A stretch of DNA of 64,000 bases from Burkholderiales bacterium (GCA_016223165.1 JACRPO010000009.1:372001-436000); one strand, 5' to 3'. Shown: positions 45,614-54,367, numbered from the stretch's first letter. Notes: generated by a model not told the origin, from the sequence alone. Program-made: numbers and translations.

Positions 45614-47323
45614 ATGACCGCCTCCCCGCCGCCCCGCCGCCTGCGCAGCAACTTCCCGCGCGGCTCCTACCTCTGGGCCGTGCGCAACGCGCAATGGCAG
45701 GGCATGGGCCTCGCGGAGGCCGACAGCGAGAAGCCCAAGATCGCCATCGTCAACAGCTCCTCGGGGCTGGCCGCCTGCTACGCGCACCTCGACGCCATCG
45801 TGCCGGTGCTGAAGCAGGCCATCCGCGCCGCCGGCGGCGTGCCGTTCGAAGTCCGCACGACGGCGCCGAGCGACTTCGTCGTCGGCGCCGGCGGCCGCGG
45901 CGGCTACATCCTCGCCTCGCGCGACCTCGTCACCAACGACATCGAGGCGCAGGTCGAAGGCGCCTTCCTCGACGGCATGGTCTGCCTCGCCTCCTGCGAC
46001 AAGACCGTGCCCGGCCAGATGATGGCCGCCGGGCGCCTGAACATCCCGACGCTGATGGTCGCCTGCGGCTACCAGCCGAGCGGCACCTACCACGGCAGGC
46101 ATGTCGACATCGAGGATGTCTTCGTCGGCGCGATGCACGCGCAGGTGGGCGACAGGGACGTCGAAGAGGTCGTCGGCATGAGCCGCGAGGCCATCCGCGG
46201 GCCCGGGGTCTGCTCGGGCATGGGCACGGCCAACTCGATGCACATCGCCACCGAGGCGCTCGGCATGGCGCTGCCCGGCAGCACGCCGGTGGCCGCCAAC
46301 AGCGAAGCCATGTGGGCCACCGTGCGCGCGGCCGGCGCGCGCATCGTGCAGATGGTGTGGGACGACCTGAAGCCGCGCGACATCCTGACGCCCGGCGCCT
46401 TCGCCAACGCCGTGCGCGCCGTGCTCGCCGTCGGCGGCTCGGTCAACTGCATCAAGCACCTGCAGGCCGTGGCCACCGAGGCGGGCTGCGGCGTCGATGT
46501 CTACGGCCTCTTCGAGACGCTCGCCGACGAGGTGCCGGTGCTCGCCGGCGTGCGCCCGGTGGGCGAGCGCTTCATCGAGGAGTTCGAGGCCGCCGGCGGC
46601 TGTCGCGCGGTGATGAGGGCGCTCGAGCCGCTGCTCGACGGCGGCGCGCTCACGGTCACGGGCGGCACCGTGGCGCAGAACCTCGAAGGCGTGCAGGGCG
46701 CGAAGGACGTGGCCGGTGCCGAAGTCATCCGGCCGATGTCGAACCCGATCTCGCGCCGGCCGGCCATCACGATGCTGCGCGGCAGCCTCGCGCCCGAGTA
46801 CGGCATCGTCAAGACCGGCGTCGCCGAACGCAGGTTCCGCCGCTTCAGCGGCCCGGCGATCTGCTTTTCATCGTCCGACGATGCCATCGCGGCCCTGAAG
46901 CGCGGCGACATCCGGCCCGGCCACGTGGTCGTGATGCGCGGCGCCGGTGTCTGCGGCGGCCCGGGCATGGGCGGCGGCTCGTCGCGCGTCGTCTTCGCCA
47001 TCGACGGCGCGGGCCTGGGCGAGCAGGTGGCGATGCTCACCGACGGGCATCTGTCGGGCCTCGTGTGCAAGGGCCTCGTCGTCGCCGAGGTCTCGCCCGA
47101 GGGCTCGGTGTGCGGCCCGCTGGCACTGGTGGCCAACGGCGACACCATCACCATCGACCTCGATGCGCGCCGCTGCGACCTCGAGGTCGGCGAGGCCGAG
47201 ATGCAGCGCCGGCGCGAGGCATGGCTGCCGCCGCCGAAACAGTTCGACCGCGGCTGGCTGCAGATCTACCGGCGCAACGTCGGCCCGCTGAAGCAGGGCG
47301 CGGTGCTCGTCGAGCCGGAATGA
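45614..47323 (+). CDS. IlvD/Edd-family dehydratase of unknown substrate
   Basis: About 569 residues. ATG 45614 follows GAAGG. The three Cys positions that hold the Fe-S cluster in this family are present: AACYAHLD, ASCDKTVPGQ and GVCSGMGTANSM. VTGGTVAQNLEGVQGA and HLSGLVCKGLVVAEVSPEG complete the family pattern. Members dehydrate dihydroxy acids or sugar acids such as dihydroxyisovalerate, 6-phosphogluconate or xylonate. The operon with an FAD oxidoreductase and aconitase X argues against branched-chain amino acid synthesis and for a catabolic role. A sugar-acid substrate is possible but not shown. Confidence 0.82.
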   Translation: MTASPPPRRLRSNFPRGSYLWAVRNAQWQGMGLAEADSEKPKIAIVNSSSGLAACYAHLDAIVPVLKQAIRAAGGVPFEVRTTAPSDFVVGAGGRGGYILASRDLVTNDIEAQVEGAFLDGMVCLASCDKTVPGQMMAAGRLNIPTLMVACGYQPSGTYHGRHVDIEDVFVGAMHAQVGDRDVEEVVGMSREAIRGPGVCSGMGTANSMHIATEALGMALPGSTPVAANSEAMWATVRAAGARIVQMVWDDLKPRDILTPGAFANAVRAVLAVGGSVNCIKHLQAVATEAGCGVDVYGLFETLADEVPVLAGVRPVGERFIEEFEAAGGCRAVMRALEPLLDGGALTVTGGTVAQNLEGVQGAKDVAGAEVIRPMSNPISRRPAITMLRGSLAPEYGIVKTGVAERRFRRFSGPAICFSSSDDAIAALKRGDIRPGHVVVMRGAGVCGGPGMGGGSSRVVFAIDGAGLGEQVAMLTDGHLSGLVCKGLVVAEVSPEGSVCGPLALVANGDTITIDLDARRCDLEVGEAEMQRRREAWLPPPKQFDRGWLQIYRRNVGPLKQGAVLVEPE

Positions 47324-47350
47324 GGAACGACGGGACGGCGACGTGACCGG

Positions 47351-47382
47351 ATGACGAGATGACGACATTGACGAGACGACGA
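47351..47382 (+). repeat. Degenerate 8-9-bp tandem repeat between dehydratase and FAD oxidoreductase
   Basis: ATGACGAG, ATGACGAC, ATTGACGAG and ACGACGA follow each other in the 94-bp gap after the dehydratase stop (47323). The surrounding sequence from 47321 to 47400 is a purine-rich run of GACGA-like units. Confidence 0.6.
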
Positions 47383-47417
47383 AGGGCGAGTGCCGAGATG
47401 AGAGCGTCCACCGCACC

Positions 47418-48890
47418 ATGAGAAGCCCACCACGCACCGACGAACGCATCCTCACCTCGGACATCTTCGAGCGCGAGGACAATGGCAGGAGCCGGCCGCG
47501 GCCCGACTGGGGCTTCTGGGACGAGCCCGGCCGCCGCATCCCCGTCTACCACCGCTGCGACGTGCTGGTGGTGGGCGGTGGTCCCTCCGGCACGGCAGCC
47601 GCCGCCGCCGCGGCGAAGGAGGGCGCCAGCGTCGCGCTGCTCGAGCGCTACAACCACCTGGGCGGGCTTTCCACCGGCGGCCTCGTCATCTGGATCGACC
47701 GCATGACCGACTGGCAGGGCCAGCTCGTCATCCGCGGCTTCGCCGAGGAGCTGTTCGATCGCCTGCCCGCGGAGGCGGTGGCCGGCCCACCGCTGGCCGA
47801 CTGGGGCAGCCAGGACCCGGCCAAGGCAGCCCACTGGTCGCAGCGCACCGCCGCGTACCACGGCATCGTCACCTGGTCGCCGACGCTCGACCCCGAGCGA
47901 CTGAAGCTGCTGAGCCAGGAGATCGTGCTAGAGCGCGGCGTCAAGCTCGTCTACCACGGCTGGGCGGCCGAGCCGATCACGGAGCAGGATGCCGGAGGCC
48001 CCGTCGTCAAGGGCGTCGCCTTCGAGAGCAAGGAGGGGCGCATGGCGATCATGGCCGGTGTCGTGGTCGACGCCACCGGCGACGGCGACCTCTTCGCACG
48101 CGCCGGCGCCGCCTTCGACAACGACATCGAGGAGGCCGACATCCACCACTGCATGAACACCGCCTGGCTCTTCGCCGGCGTCGACATGAACCGGTGGATC
48201 GCCTTCAAGACCGGCGAGCCCGAGGCCTTCACGGCCTTCATGGCCAAGGGCCGCGAGACCTGCGGCCTCTTCGAGCGGCCGTTCGTGAGCTGGCGCAACG
48301 ACGTGGCGCTCTTCATGGGCCCGCGCCAGTCGGGCTACTCGGCGCTCGACGTCGACGACCTCACTGCCGTGGAGGTGCGCTCGCACCGTGCGATGGAGCA
48401 GCACCTCGAGTACTACCGCGCCCATGCGCCGGGCTTCGAGCACGCCTACATGATGCTGTCGGCACCGCAGATCGGCGTGCGGCACGCGCGGCGGCTCAAG
48501 GGCACGGACGCGGTGCTGCGCCGCCGCTGGCCCGAGGGCACGGCGCTGCCCGACGAGATCGGCGTCACGCCGGCCGTGAGCCCGAAGTTCCCGAACATCT
48601 CCATCCCCTACGGCGCGCTCGTGCCCGAGAAGCTCGACGGCCTCATCGCCTGCGGCCGCCACATCAGCTGCGACACGAATTCGCACGGCTTCATGCGCGA
48701 GATCCCGCAGTGCTGGATCACCGGCCAGGCCGCCGGCGTGGCGGCCGCCGTGGCGGTGGCCGCGGGCGTGCAGCCGCGCGCCGTGGACATCGGCCGCGTG
48801 CAGGCGGCGCTGCTGAAGCAGGGGGTCTACCTGCGGCCTGCACAGGGCGCGCCGCAGGCGCAGCCGGCGCTGGCCGCGGCAGGCCGCTAA
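47418..48890 (+). CDS. FAD-dependent oxidoreductase (FAD_oxidored family)
   Basis: About 490 residues. CDVLVVGGGPSGTAAAAAAA near residue 48 is the FAD-binding Rossmann motif, and VVVDATGDGDLFARAG and LIACGRHISCDTNSHGFMRE are the later FAD contacts of this family. The enzyme should oxidise a C-H or hydroxyl group and pass electrons on. It lies in the operon between the dehydratase and aconitase X. No signal peptide is present, so it is cytosolic. Substrate unknown. Confidence 0.82.
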   Translation: MRSPPRTDERILTSDIFEREDNGRSRPRPDWGFWDEPGRRIPVYHRCDVLVVGGGPSGTAAAAAAAKEGASVALLERYNHLGGLSTGGLVIWIDRMTDWQGQLVIRGFAEELFDRLPAEAVAGPPLADWGSQDPAKAAHWSQRTAAYHGIVTWSPTLDPERLKLLSQEIVLERGVKLVYHGWAAEPITEQDAGGPVVKGVAFESKEGRMAIMAGVVVDATGDGDLFARAGAAFDNDIEEADIHHCMNTAWLFAGVDMNRWIAFKTGEPEAFTAFMAKGRETCGLFERPFVSWRNDVALFMGPRQSGYSALDVDDLTAVEVRSHRAMEQHLEYYRAHAPGFEHAYMMLSAPQIGVRHARRLKGTDAVLRRRWPEGTALPDEIGVTPAVSPKFPNISIPYGALVPEKLDGLIACGRHISCDTNSHGFMREIPQCWITGQAAGVAAAVAVAAGVQPRAVDIGRVQAALLKQGVYLRPAQGAPQAQPALAAAGR

Positions 48891-48930
48891 AGCGCATCCG
48901 CGCACCCGCGAACCCCGACGACCTCCGCGC

Positions 48931-50223
48931 ATGCAGCTCACCGACGAAGAACGCGCCATGGCCGACGGCCGCGACGGCCGGGCTGTCGCGCGCGCGATGG
49001 ACCTGCTGCTGCGCTACGGCCGCGCGCTCGGTGCCGAGCGGCTCGTGGCCACGAACAACGTCGTCGCCTCGGTGGGCGCGACCACACCCTTCATGCGCGA
49101 GTTCGCGCAACGCCAAGGCGGCATGGACGCCGTCTTCTCCGAGTTCAGCCTCGACAGCGACGAGGTCGTGCAGATCCCGAAGATCCGCGCCTTCACCACG
49201 CACACGCAGCTCGGCTTCGTGCCCGACGAGCCCGAGCGCATGGGCGTGGACGAGGCCACGGTGCAGTTCTATCGCCAGGGCGAAGCCTTCATCACCGGCC
49301 TAGGCGTGCAGGCCACGAACACCTGCACGCCCTATCAGGTGGGCAACCTGCCGACGCGCGGCGAGCACTGCGCGTGGATGGAATCGTCGGCCGTCATCTA
49401 CTGCAACTCGGTGCTCGGTGCGCGCACGAATGCCGAAGGACGCGAGAGCGTCGGCGCGGCCATGCTCACCGGCCGCATTCCCTGCTGGGGCTACCACCTC
49501 GACGCCAACCGGCGCGGCACGCACCACGTGCGCATCGAGACGCCCGTGGAAAGCACCTCCGACTGGGGCCTGCTCGGCTACTGGGTCGGCGATCAGGTGC
49601 AGGAGCGCGTGCCGGTGATCTGTGGCGTGCAGGCCGTGCCGAACCTCGCACGGCTCAAGCACTTCGGCGCCGCCGCCTCGTCCTCGGGCGGCGTCGAGAT
49701 GTATCACCTCGTCGGCATCACGCCCGAGGCGCCCAGCCTCGAGGCGGCGTTCGGCGGCGCCGAGCGCGCCCGCGTGGCCGAGGTGCTGCGCTTCGGCCTC
49801 GCGGAACATCGCGCCACCTGGGAGAAGATCAACGCCACCGGCAAGGACGCCCAGGTCGACTACGTGATGCTCGGCTGCCCGCACTACACGCTCGAGCAGC
49901 TGTGGGAGGCGGCGCGGCTGATCGAAGGCCGCAAGGTGCACGCCGATTGCGCGCTGTGGATCTTCACCGCACGCGCCATCAAGAGTGTCGCCGACCAGAA
50001 CGGCACGACGAGGATCCTCGAGGACGCCGGCGCGCGCGTCATGGCCGACAGCTGCTCGGCCATGAGCCGCGCCGTACCCAAGGGCACGCGCGTCGCGGCC
50101 TTCGACTCGGCCAAGCAGGCGCACTACCTGCCGGCCATCCTCGGCGTGCAGGCGTGGTACGGCGACACGGCCGAGTGCATCGACGCGGCCTGCAGCGGCC
50201 GCTGGCAGGGGCGGTTCTCTTGA
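48931..50223 (+). CDS. Aconitase X catalytic (large) subunit
   Basis: About 430 residues. It begins MQLTDEERAMADGRDG and carries the AcnX core GVQATNTCTPYQVGNLPTRG followed by GEHCAWMESSAVIYCNSVLG, whose Cys residues likely hold the metal cluster. RTNAEGRESVGAAMLTGRIP and MADSCSAMSRAVP continue the pattern. Characterised AcnX enzymes are cis-3-hydroxy-L-proline dehydratase in bacteria and mevalonate 5-phosphate dehydratase in archaea. The small subunit follows with a 4-bp overlap. A hydroxyproline-type substrate is plausible, but the neighbours are not the usual hydroxyproline genes. Confidence 0.86.
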   Translation: MQLTDEERAMADGRDGRAVARAMDLLLRYGRALGAERLVATNNVVASVGATTPFMREFAQRQGGMDAVFSEFSLDSDEVVQIPKIRAFTTHTQLGFVPDEPERMGVDEATVQFYRQGEAFITGLGVQATNTCTPYQVGNLPTRGEHCAWMESSAVIYCNSVLGARTNAEGRESVGAAMLTGRIPCWGYHLDANRRGTHHVRIETPVESTSDWGLLGYWVGDQVQERVPVICGVQAVPNLARLKHFGAAASSSGGVEMYHLVGITPEAPSLEAAFGGAERARVAEVLRFGLAEHRATWEKINATGKDAQVDYVMLGCPHYTLEQLWEAARLIEGRKVHADCALWIFTARAIKSVADQNGTTRILEDAGARVMADSCSAMSRAVPKGTRVAAFDSAKQAHYLPAILGVQAWYGDTAECIDAACSGRWQGRFS

Positions 50224-50693
50224 GCGCCGACACCGCTGCCGCCGTCGCCACTGGCTCGGCCACCCTCGTGCTGCACGGCCGCTGCGTCGTGCCCGGCCGC
50301 GCCGAAGGCGAGGCGCTCGTCACGCGCGACCGCATTTCCGGCTGGGGCGGCATCGACTCGCGCACCGGCACCATCGTCGAGACGCGGCACGAGCTGCGCG
50401 GCCTGAGCTTCGCCGGCAAGGTGCTCGTCTTCCCCGGCGCCAAGGGCTCCTCGGGCTGGTCGGCCGCCTTCCACATGGCGCGCGCGCTGGGCACGGCGCC
50501 GGCGGCGATGCTGTTCAACGAGATGACGACCAAGATCGCGCTCGGCGCCGTCGTCACGCGCGCGCCGGCGATGACCGATTTCGACCTGGATCCGCTGGCG
50601 ATCATCGAGACCGGCGACTGGGTCACCGTCGACGCCGACCGTGGCATCGTCGAGATCCGCAAACGCCCGCCCCGCACTGGAGACAAACCATGA
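50220..50693 (+). CDS. Aconitase X small (swivel, DUF126) subunit
   Basis: About 157 residues. The conserved run LHGRCVVPGRAEGEAL, then SFAGKVLVFPGAKGSSGWS and ALGTAPAAMLFNEMTTKIA, is the swivel domain of AcnX. The Ser of GSSGWS is in the position of the catalytic serine of aconitases. The start is probably TTG 50220, overlapping the large-subunit TGA (TTGA), because no ATG or GTG precedes the conserved core closely. It forms the active heterodimer with the upstream product. Confidence 0.85.
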   Translation: MSADTAAAVATGSATLVLHGRCVVPGRAEGEALVTRDRISGWGGIDSRTGTIVETRHELRGLSFAGKVLVFPGAKGSSGWSAAFHMARALGTAPAAMLFNEMTTKIALGAVVTRAPAMTDFDLDPLAIIETGDWVTVDADRGIVEIRKRPPRTGDKP

Positions 50694-51685
50694 ATCGAGT
50701 CCGTCGCCAATGGCTGCTGAAGGCCGGCAGCCTTGCCGCCCTCGCCGGCGCACCCCCTGTCGCCTGGCCGCAGGCGGGCTCGGCCGCGGCCAACTGGCCC
50801 AGCAGGCCGGTGCGCATCATCGTGCCCAACGTGCCCGGCGGCGCACTCGACATCCTCGCCCGGCTGCTCGAGAGCGAGCTCACGAAGACCTGGAAGCAGC
50901 CGGTCATCGTCGAGTTCAAGCCCGGCGCGGGCACGCTCACCGGCACCGACCTGGTGGCCAAGTCGGCGCCCGACGGCTACACGCTCGGCATCCTCGCGAT
51001 CGGCGTGCTCGGCATCCAGCCGGCGCTGCGCAAGGACATGCCGTTCGACACGCTGCGCGACCTCTCGGGCACGATGCTCGTCGTCGGCAACATCCTGATG
51101 ACGGCGACGCCGAGCCTGCCGTTCGGCAACCTCGCCGAGCTCGTCGCCTACGGCAAGGCCAACAAGGGCAAGCTCAGCTACGCCACCGCCGGCGCCGGCA
51201 GCTCGATGCACCTGGCCGGCGAGCAGCTCAACCTGCTCACCGGCATCGAGATGCAGCACATCCCCTACAAGGGCGCCGGCGGCGCCTACCCCGACGTGAT
51301 GTCGGGCCGCGTGCCGCTGCTCATCGACCCGCTGTTCAGCTCGATGCCGCATGTCAACTCGGGCAAGCTGAAGCCCATCGCGGTGATGGGCCTGAAGCGC
51401 GACCCGGCGGCGCCGAACATCCCGGCCGCCGGCGAGACCTTCCCGGACTTCGACTTCGCGAGCAACCTCGGCATAGGCCTGCCGCGCGCCACGCCGCCGG
51501 AGATCATCGCCAAGATCAACGCCGACGTGAACCAGGCCATCCGCTCCGAGGCGCTGGCGCCGCGCCTCAAGGAAATGGGGCTCGTGGTCACCGGGTCGAC
51601 GCCGGAGCAGTTCGACGCGCACATGCGCAAGAGCCTGAAGACCTTCGCCGACATCGTGAAGGCGGCGAAGGTAACGATCAACTGA
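50690..51685 (+). CDS. Bug-family tripartite tricarboxylate transporter receptor
   Basis: About 331 residues. ATG 50690 overlaps the small-subunit stop (ATGA). MNRVRRQWLLKAGSLAALAG is a Tat-like signal with RRQWLLKAG. The mature part has WPSRPVRIIVPNVPGGALD, FKPGAGTLTGTDLVAKSAPDG (cited in two parts), PYKGAGGAYPDVMSGRVP and PAAGETFPDFDF. As the last gene of the dehydratase/aconitase-X operon it probably delivers, or senses, the substrate of that pathway. No membrane subunits lie in the window. Confidence 0.87.
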   Translation: MNRVRRQWLLKAGSLAALAGAPPVAWPQAGSAAANWPSRPVRIIVPNVPGGALDILARLLESELTKTWKQPVIVEFKPGAGTLTGTDLVAKSAPDGYTLGILAIGVLGIQPALRKDMPFDTLRDLSGTMLVVGNILMTATPSLPFGNLAELVAYGKANKGKLSYATAGAGSSMHLAGEQLNLLTGIEMQHIPYKGAGGAYPDVMSGRVPLLIDPLFSSMPHVNSGKLKPIAVMGLKRDPAAPNIPAAGETFPDFDFASNLGIGLPRATPPEIIAKINADVNQAIRSEALAPRLKEMGLVVTGSTPEQFDAHMRKSLKTFADIVKAAKVTIN

Positions 51686-51730
51686 GCATCAACTGAGGAT
51701 CAACTGAGGATCCACCCAGGATCAACCGAC
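51676..51730. repeat. 11-bp tandem repeat joining two convergent stop codons
   Basis: Five 11-bp units starting with GATCAACTGAG run from 51676 to 51730, the last two diverged. The first contains the Bug stop (51683-51685) and the last contains the stop of the opposite-strand MetF-like gene (51722-51724). The whole intergenic space is repeat. Confidence 0.88.
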
Positions 51731-52621
51731 GACAGCCCCGCTCAGCGCACTGACCCGCTGGTTGACCCAGCGCGCCGTGCGCACCACGCCGCCGAAGCTG
51801 AACAGGTGCACGCCGACGACGTTGTCGTGCCGCTGCGCATAACGCGCCACCACGGCCAGCTGCTCCGAGGGCTCGGTGTGCACCATCAGCTGCGCGATGC
51901 GCGTGCCCAGCGACGACAGCGCGCGCCGCGTCGCGCCCACGCCGCAGCGCTGCGCATAGCGCAGCAGCTGCACCGGGTCGCTCGGGCCCGGCATGCCCAC
52001 GTACACCGGCAGTTCGGGGAAGTGCTGGTGCAGCTCGGCCAGCAGCGCCACGATGCGCTCGGGCGCGAAGCTGAACTGCGTCACCGCATAGACGCCCAGG
52101 CCCTGCGCCGCGGCGAGCTGCAGCTTGCTCTCGAGCGCCCGGCGCAACGCCTCCTGCGCGATGCGCGGGTGGCCCTCGGGGTAGACGGCGATGCCGATCT
52201 CGCGCACGCCGGCATCGCGCAGCAGGCCGCTCTCGAGCAGGTGCACGCTGTCGCGCCAGGGACCGAGCGGCACGCTCTCGTCGCCGCCGATCAGCATGAC
52301 GCGGTGTACGCCGTGCGTGCGCACGGCGCGGCCCAGGAAGGCCGGCAGGTCGTCGCCCGCGGCGACGCGGCGCGCCGCGACGTGCGGCACGGGGTCGAAG
52401 CCACGGGCGCGGAGGTCGGCCAGCAGCGGCAGTGACGACGCCAGCGGCCGCGAGGGCAGCGAAGGCACGTAGATGCCGGTGCCGGCGGGCAGCAACGGCG
52501 CCGCTTCGGCGAGGGCCGGCGCCTCGCGCACGGTGATCTCGATCGACGCGTTGCCGAGCAGTTCGGCCAAGGTCTCGGCGGCGGGCCGTTCGACGGCGCT
52601 GGGCGCAGCGTGCACTGGCAT
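51722..52621 (-). CDS. Methylenetetrahydrofolate reductase-like protein
   Basis: About 299 residues. The MTHFR barrel is recognisable by PVPHVAARR, HRVMLIGGDES, IGIAVYPEGHPRIAQEAL and LGVYAVTQFSFAPE, which match the substrate- and FAD-contact strands of MetF. The expected reaction is reduction of methylene-THF, or oxidation of methyl-THF, with FAD. It lies after the methyltransferase at 52698 in the same direction, separated by a TTCATTC repeat tract. Divergence from housekeeping MetF suggests a catabolic or accessory role, such as one-carbon disposal after demethylation. Confidence 0.75.
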   Translation of the reverse strand: MPVHAAPSAVERPAAETLAELLGNASIEITVREAPALAEAAPLLPAGTGIYVPSLPSRPLASSLPLLADLRARGFDPVPHVAARRVAAGDDLPAFLGRAVRTHGVHRVMLIGGDESVPLGPWRDSVHLLESGLLRDAGVREIGIAVYPEGHPRIAQEALRRALESKLQLAAAQGLGVYAVTQFSFAPERIVALLAELHQHFPELPVYVGMPGPSDPVQLLRYAQRCGVGATRRALSSLGTRIAQLMVHTEPSEQLAVVARYAQRHDNVVGVHLFSFGGVVRTARWVNQRVSALSGAVVG

Positions 52622-52633
52622 CACTCCCTCTTG

Positions 52634-52704
52634 TTCATTCCCACTTCTTCATTCGCACTTCATTCGCTCTTCATTCGCCTTCTTCATTCCCTATTCTTCA
52701 TTCC
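52634..52704. repeat. TTCATTC repeat tract between methyltransferase and MetF-like gene
   Basis: TTCATTC occurs six times in about 70 bp, in units of 11-13 bp. Read on the coding minus strand it is GAATGAA, so each unit offers a TGA stop and an ATG beside GAAGAG-like ribosome-binding sequence. The methyltransferase stop (52698-52700) lies inside the tract. The tract is far less GC-rich than its surroundings. Confidence 0.85.
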
Positions 52705-54179
52705 CTTTTTCGCGAGACCACGTACGACTCGTCGAGGAACCACAGGCTGCCGTGCCGCTTCAGCACCTCGGCGGTGGCTTCCAGGTATTGCGGGCGGCCG
52801 AGCACCTGCGCCAGGCGCTCGTCGTCGATCTGCGCCACGTAGACGGCGGCGTTCCAGGCGGCGAACAGCGTCGAAGTGCCGATCGCGGAGGCGGCCGCCG
52901 ACGACACCTCGCCCGGCAGCGTGTGCATGTCGTAGCGGAAGATGGCGCGGTTGTCGGCGTAGGCGTTGAAGTTGAACTGGCGCGCCTCGCGGCCGAGCTC
53001 GTGCCGCACTGCCGCGAGCACGTCGTGGCGCGAGGTGACGAAGGGCTGTTCGCCCGGCCAGATGCGCTGCACGATCTCGAGCCCGGGGTCGTTGCCGCAG
53101 GAGTGGATGCCGAGCAGGCGCCCGCCCGGCCCGAGCGCGCGCACGAGCGGCGCGACGACCTTCTGCGCCTTGAACGCGGCGCTGACGCGCGCGCGATAGG
53201 GCTGCGAGGCGATGACGAGGTCGAACGCCGCCTGCGCCTGCCCCTGGCGCGGGATGACGCGGTCGAGCAGGAAGCGGTAGTCGTCGCGGTAGAGCACCAG
53301 CACCACCGGCCGCTCGTAGACCGGGTTGCCGGTCTTGGCGCTGTGCCGTGCCTGCCAGTGCGTGCCGAGGAAGCGGTCGAGCCCGCCGATCTGCTCGGCG
53401 AAGTCGTGCGAGCTCGAGCCGGTGAGCGCCACTTCCTTCCACAGCATCGAGGTGGCCGCCGGCAGCGAACGCGGTGTCAGCCACGGCGCCTCGGCGTAGT
53501 ACATGTTGGTGACCACCAGCACCGTCGACGGGTGCTCGAAGAAGCGGTCGGCCATCTTGTGCAGCGACAGGCGCACGTCCTCGAGGCTGATCTCCTTGCC
53601 GACGATGTAGAACGGCAGCGTCTGGAAGCGCCGGTGCATCTCGCGCATCACGTTCGTGAGCACGGTGCCGTCGCCCATGCCGGCATCGAACAGGCGCAGC
53701 GCCGGCGGCCGCGGGTGCAGGTGCGCGAGCTCGAGCCCGACGCGGCGCGCGATCACGTCCTTCTCGCCGCAGGTGGTGACGAAGAGCAGGTATTTCTGGC
53801 GGTTGTCGAAGAAGCGGAACTCACGGACGGCCGCCGGTGCTTGCGCATCGCCCGGCGCACCGGCGGCGGCCCCGGCCTGCGCGCCGTCGGCGATGCGGTC
53901 GGTGGCGCGCACCAGCGGCATCAGTTCGGGCGGTGCGCTGATGTCCATCTTCGCGCCCTGCGCACGCATGAACGCCTGCAGGCGCACCAGCGTCTCGGGC
54001 TTGATGCGCGCGCCTTCGCGCAGGCGCGGCACCAGCTTGCCATCGTTGACGGCGCGGCGGCCGAAGGTTGACTCGGCCACGCCCTTCGCACGGCAGAACT
54101 CGGTGATGCTTTCCAGCAGCGTCGGTGGCACGCCGTTGCCCCGCTGCGCCTGGGGTTGTGCAAAGGTGGCCGCGTCCAT
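52698..54179 (-). CDS. SAM-dependent methyltransferase with N-terminal helix-turn-helix-like domain
   Basis: About 493 residues. Residues 20-75 (LESITEFCRAKGVAESTFGR, LVPRLREGARIKPETLVRLQ) resemble a small DNA-binding-type helical domain. After a linker rich in Ala/Gly comes a class-I methyltransferase: YLLFVTTCGEKDVIARR, then motif I LRLFDAGMGDGTVLTNVM and later LGPGGRLLGIHSCGNDPG. The C-terminal part contains FVTSRHDVLAAVRHEL. The combination recalls methyltransferases that act on small amines or amino acids, but no substrate can be assigned. It is transcribed toward the MetF-like gene, so methyl-group metabolism is a reasonable shared theme. ATG 54179 is preferred over GTG 54188. Confidence 0.65.
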   Translation of the reverse strand: MDAATFAQPQAQRGNGVPPTLLESITEFCRAKGVAESTFGRRAVNDGKLVPRLREGARIKPETLVRLQAFMRAQGAKMDISAPPELMPLVRATDRIADGAQAGAAAGAPGDAQAPAAVREFRFFDNRQKYLLFVTTCGEKDVIARRVGLELAHLHPRPPALRLFDAGMGDGTVLTNVMREMHRRFQTLPFYIVGKEISLEDVRLSLHKMADRFFEHPSTVLVVTNMYYAEAPWLTPRSLPAATSMLWKEVALTGSSSHDFAEQIGGLDRFLGTHWQARHSAKTGNPVYERPVVLVLYRDDYRFLLDRVIPRQGQAQAAFDLVIASQPYRARVSAAFKAQKVVAPLVRALGPGGRLLGIHSCGNDPGLEIVQRIWPGEQPFVTSRHDVLAAVRHELGREARQFNFNAYADNRAIFRYDMHTLPGEVSSAAASAIGTSTLFAAWNAAVYVAQIDDERLAQVLGRPQYLEATAEVLKRHGSLWFLDESYVVSRKRE

Positions 54180-54301
54180 CGGCGCCACTCTAGGCCTGAT
54201 GGGAGTGGGACATCAACCCCACGTCGGCCGTGTCGGTCAGAGGAAGATGTGGGCAGTTGCCCAACTGAGGGTGCTCCACGGCCGGCCGTGCCTCCTTTCC
54301 C

Positions 54302-54336
54302 GGCCGGCAGGCCGCGGCCGCCACTTCCTGCCGGCC
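54302..54336 (-). terminator. Hairpin after the lipoprotein gene
   Basis: GGCCGGCAGG (54302-54311) pairs exactly with CCTGCCGGCC (54327-54336) over a 15-nt loop. It lies 32 bp beyond the stop of the minus-strand lipoprotein gene. No T-tract is visible. Confidence 0.45.
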
Positions 54337-54367
54337 GCCACCTCCTCCCGGACCGCGACGCCGGACC

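Noticed and set aside
45614..47323. Housekeeping dihydroxy-acid dehydratase (ilvD) for branched-chain amino acids
   Set aside because: The family is right, but the operon is catabolic (FAD oxidoreductase, aconitase X, Bug receptor, MarR) and the sequence around the active-site segments is not the standard IlvD pattern.
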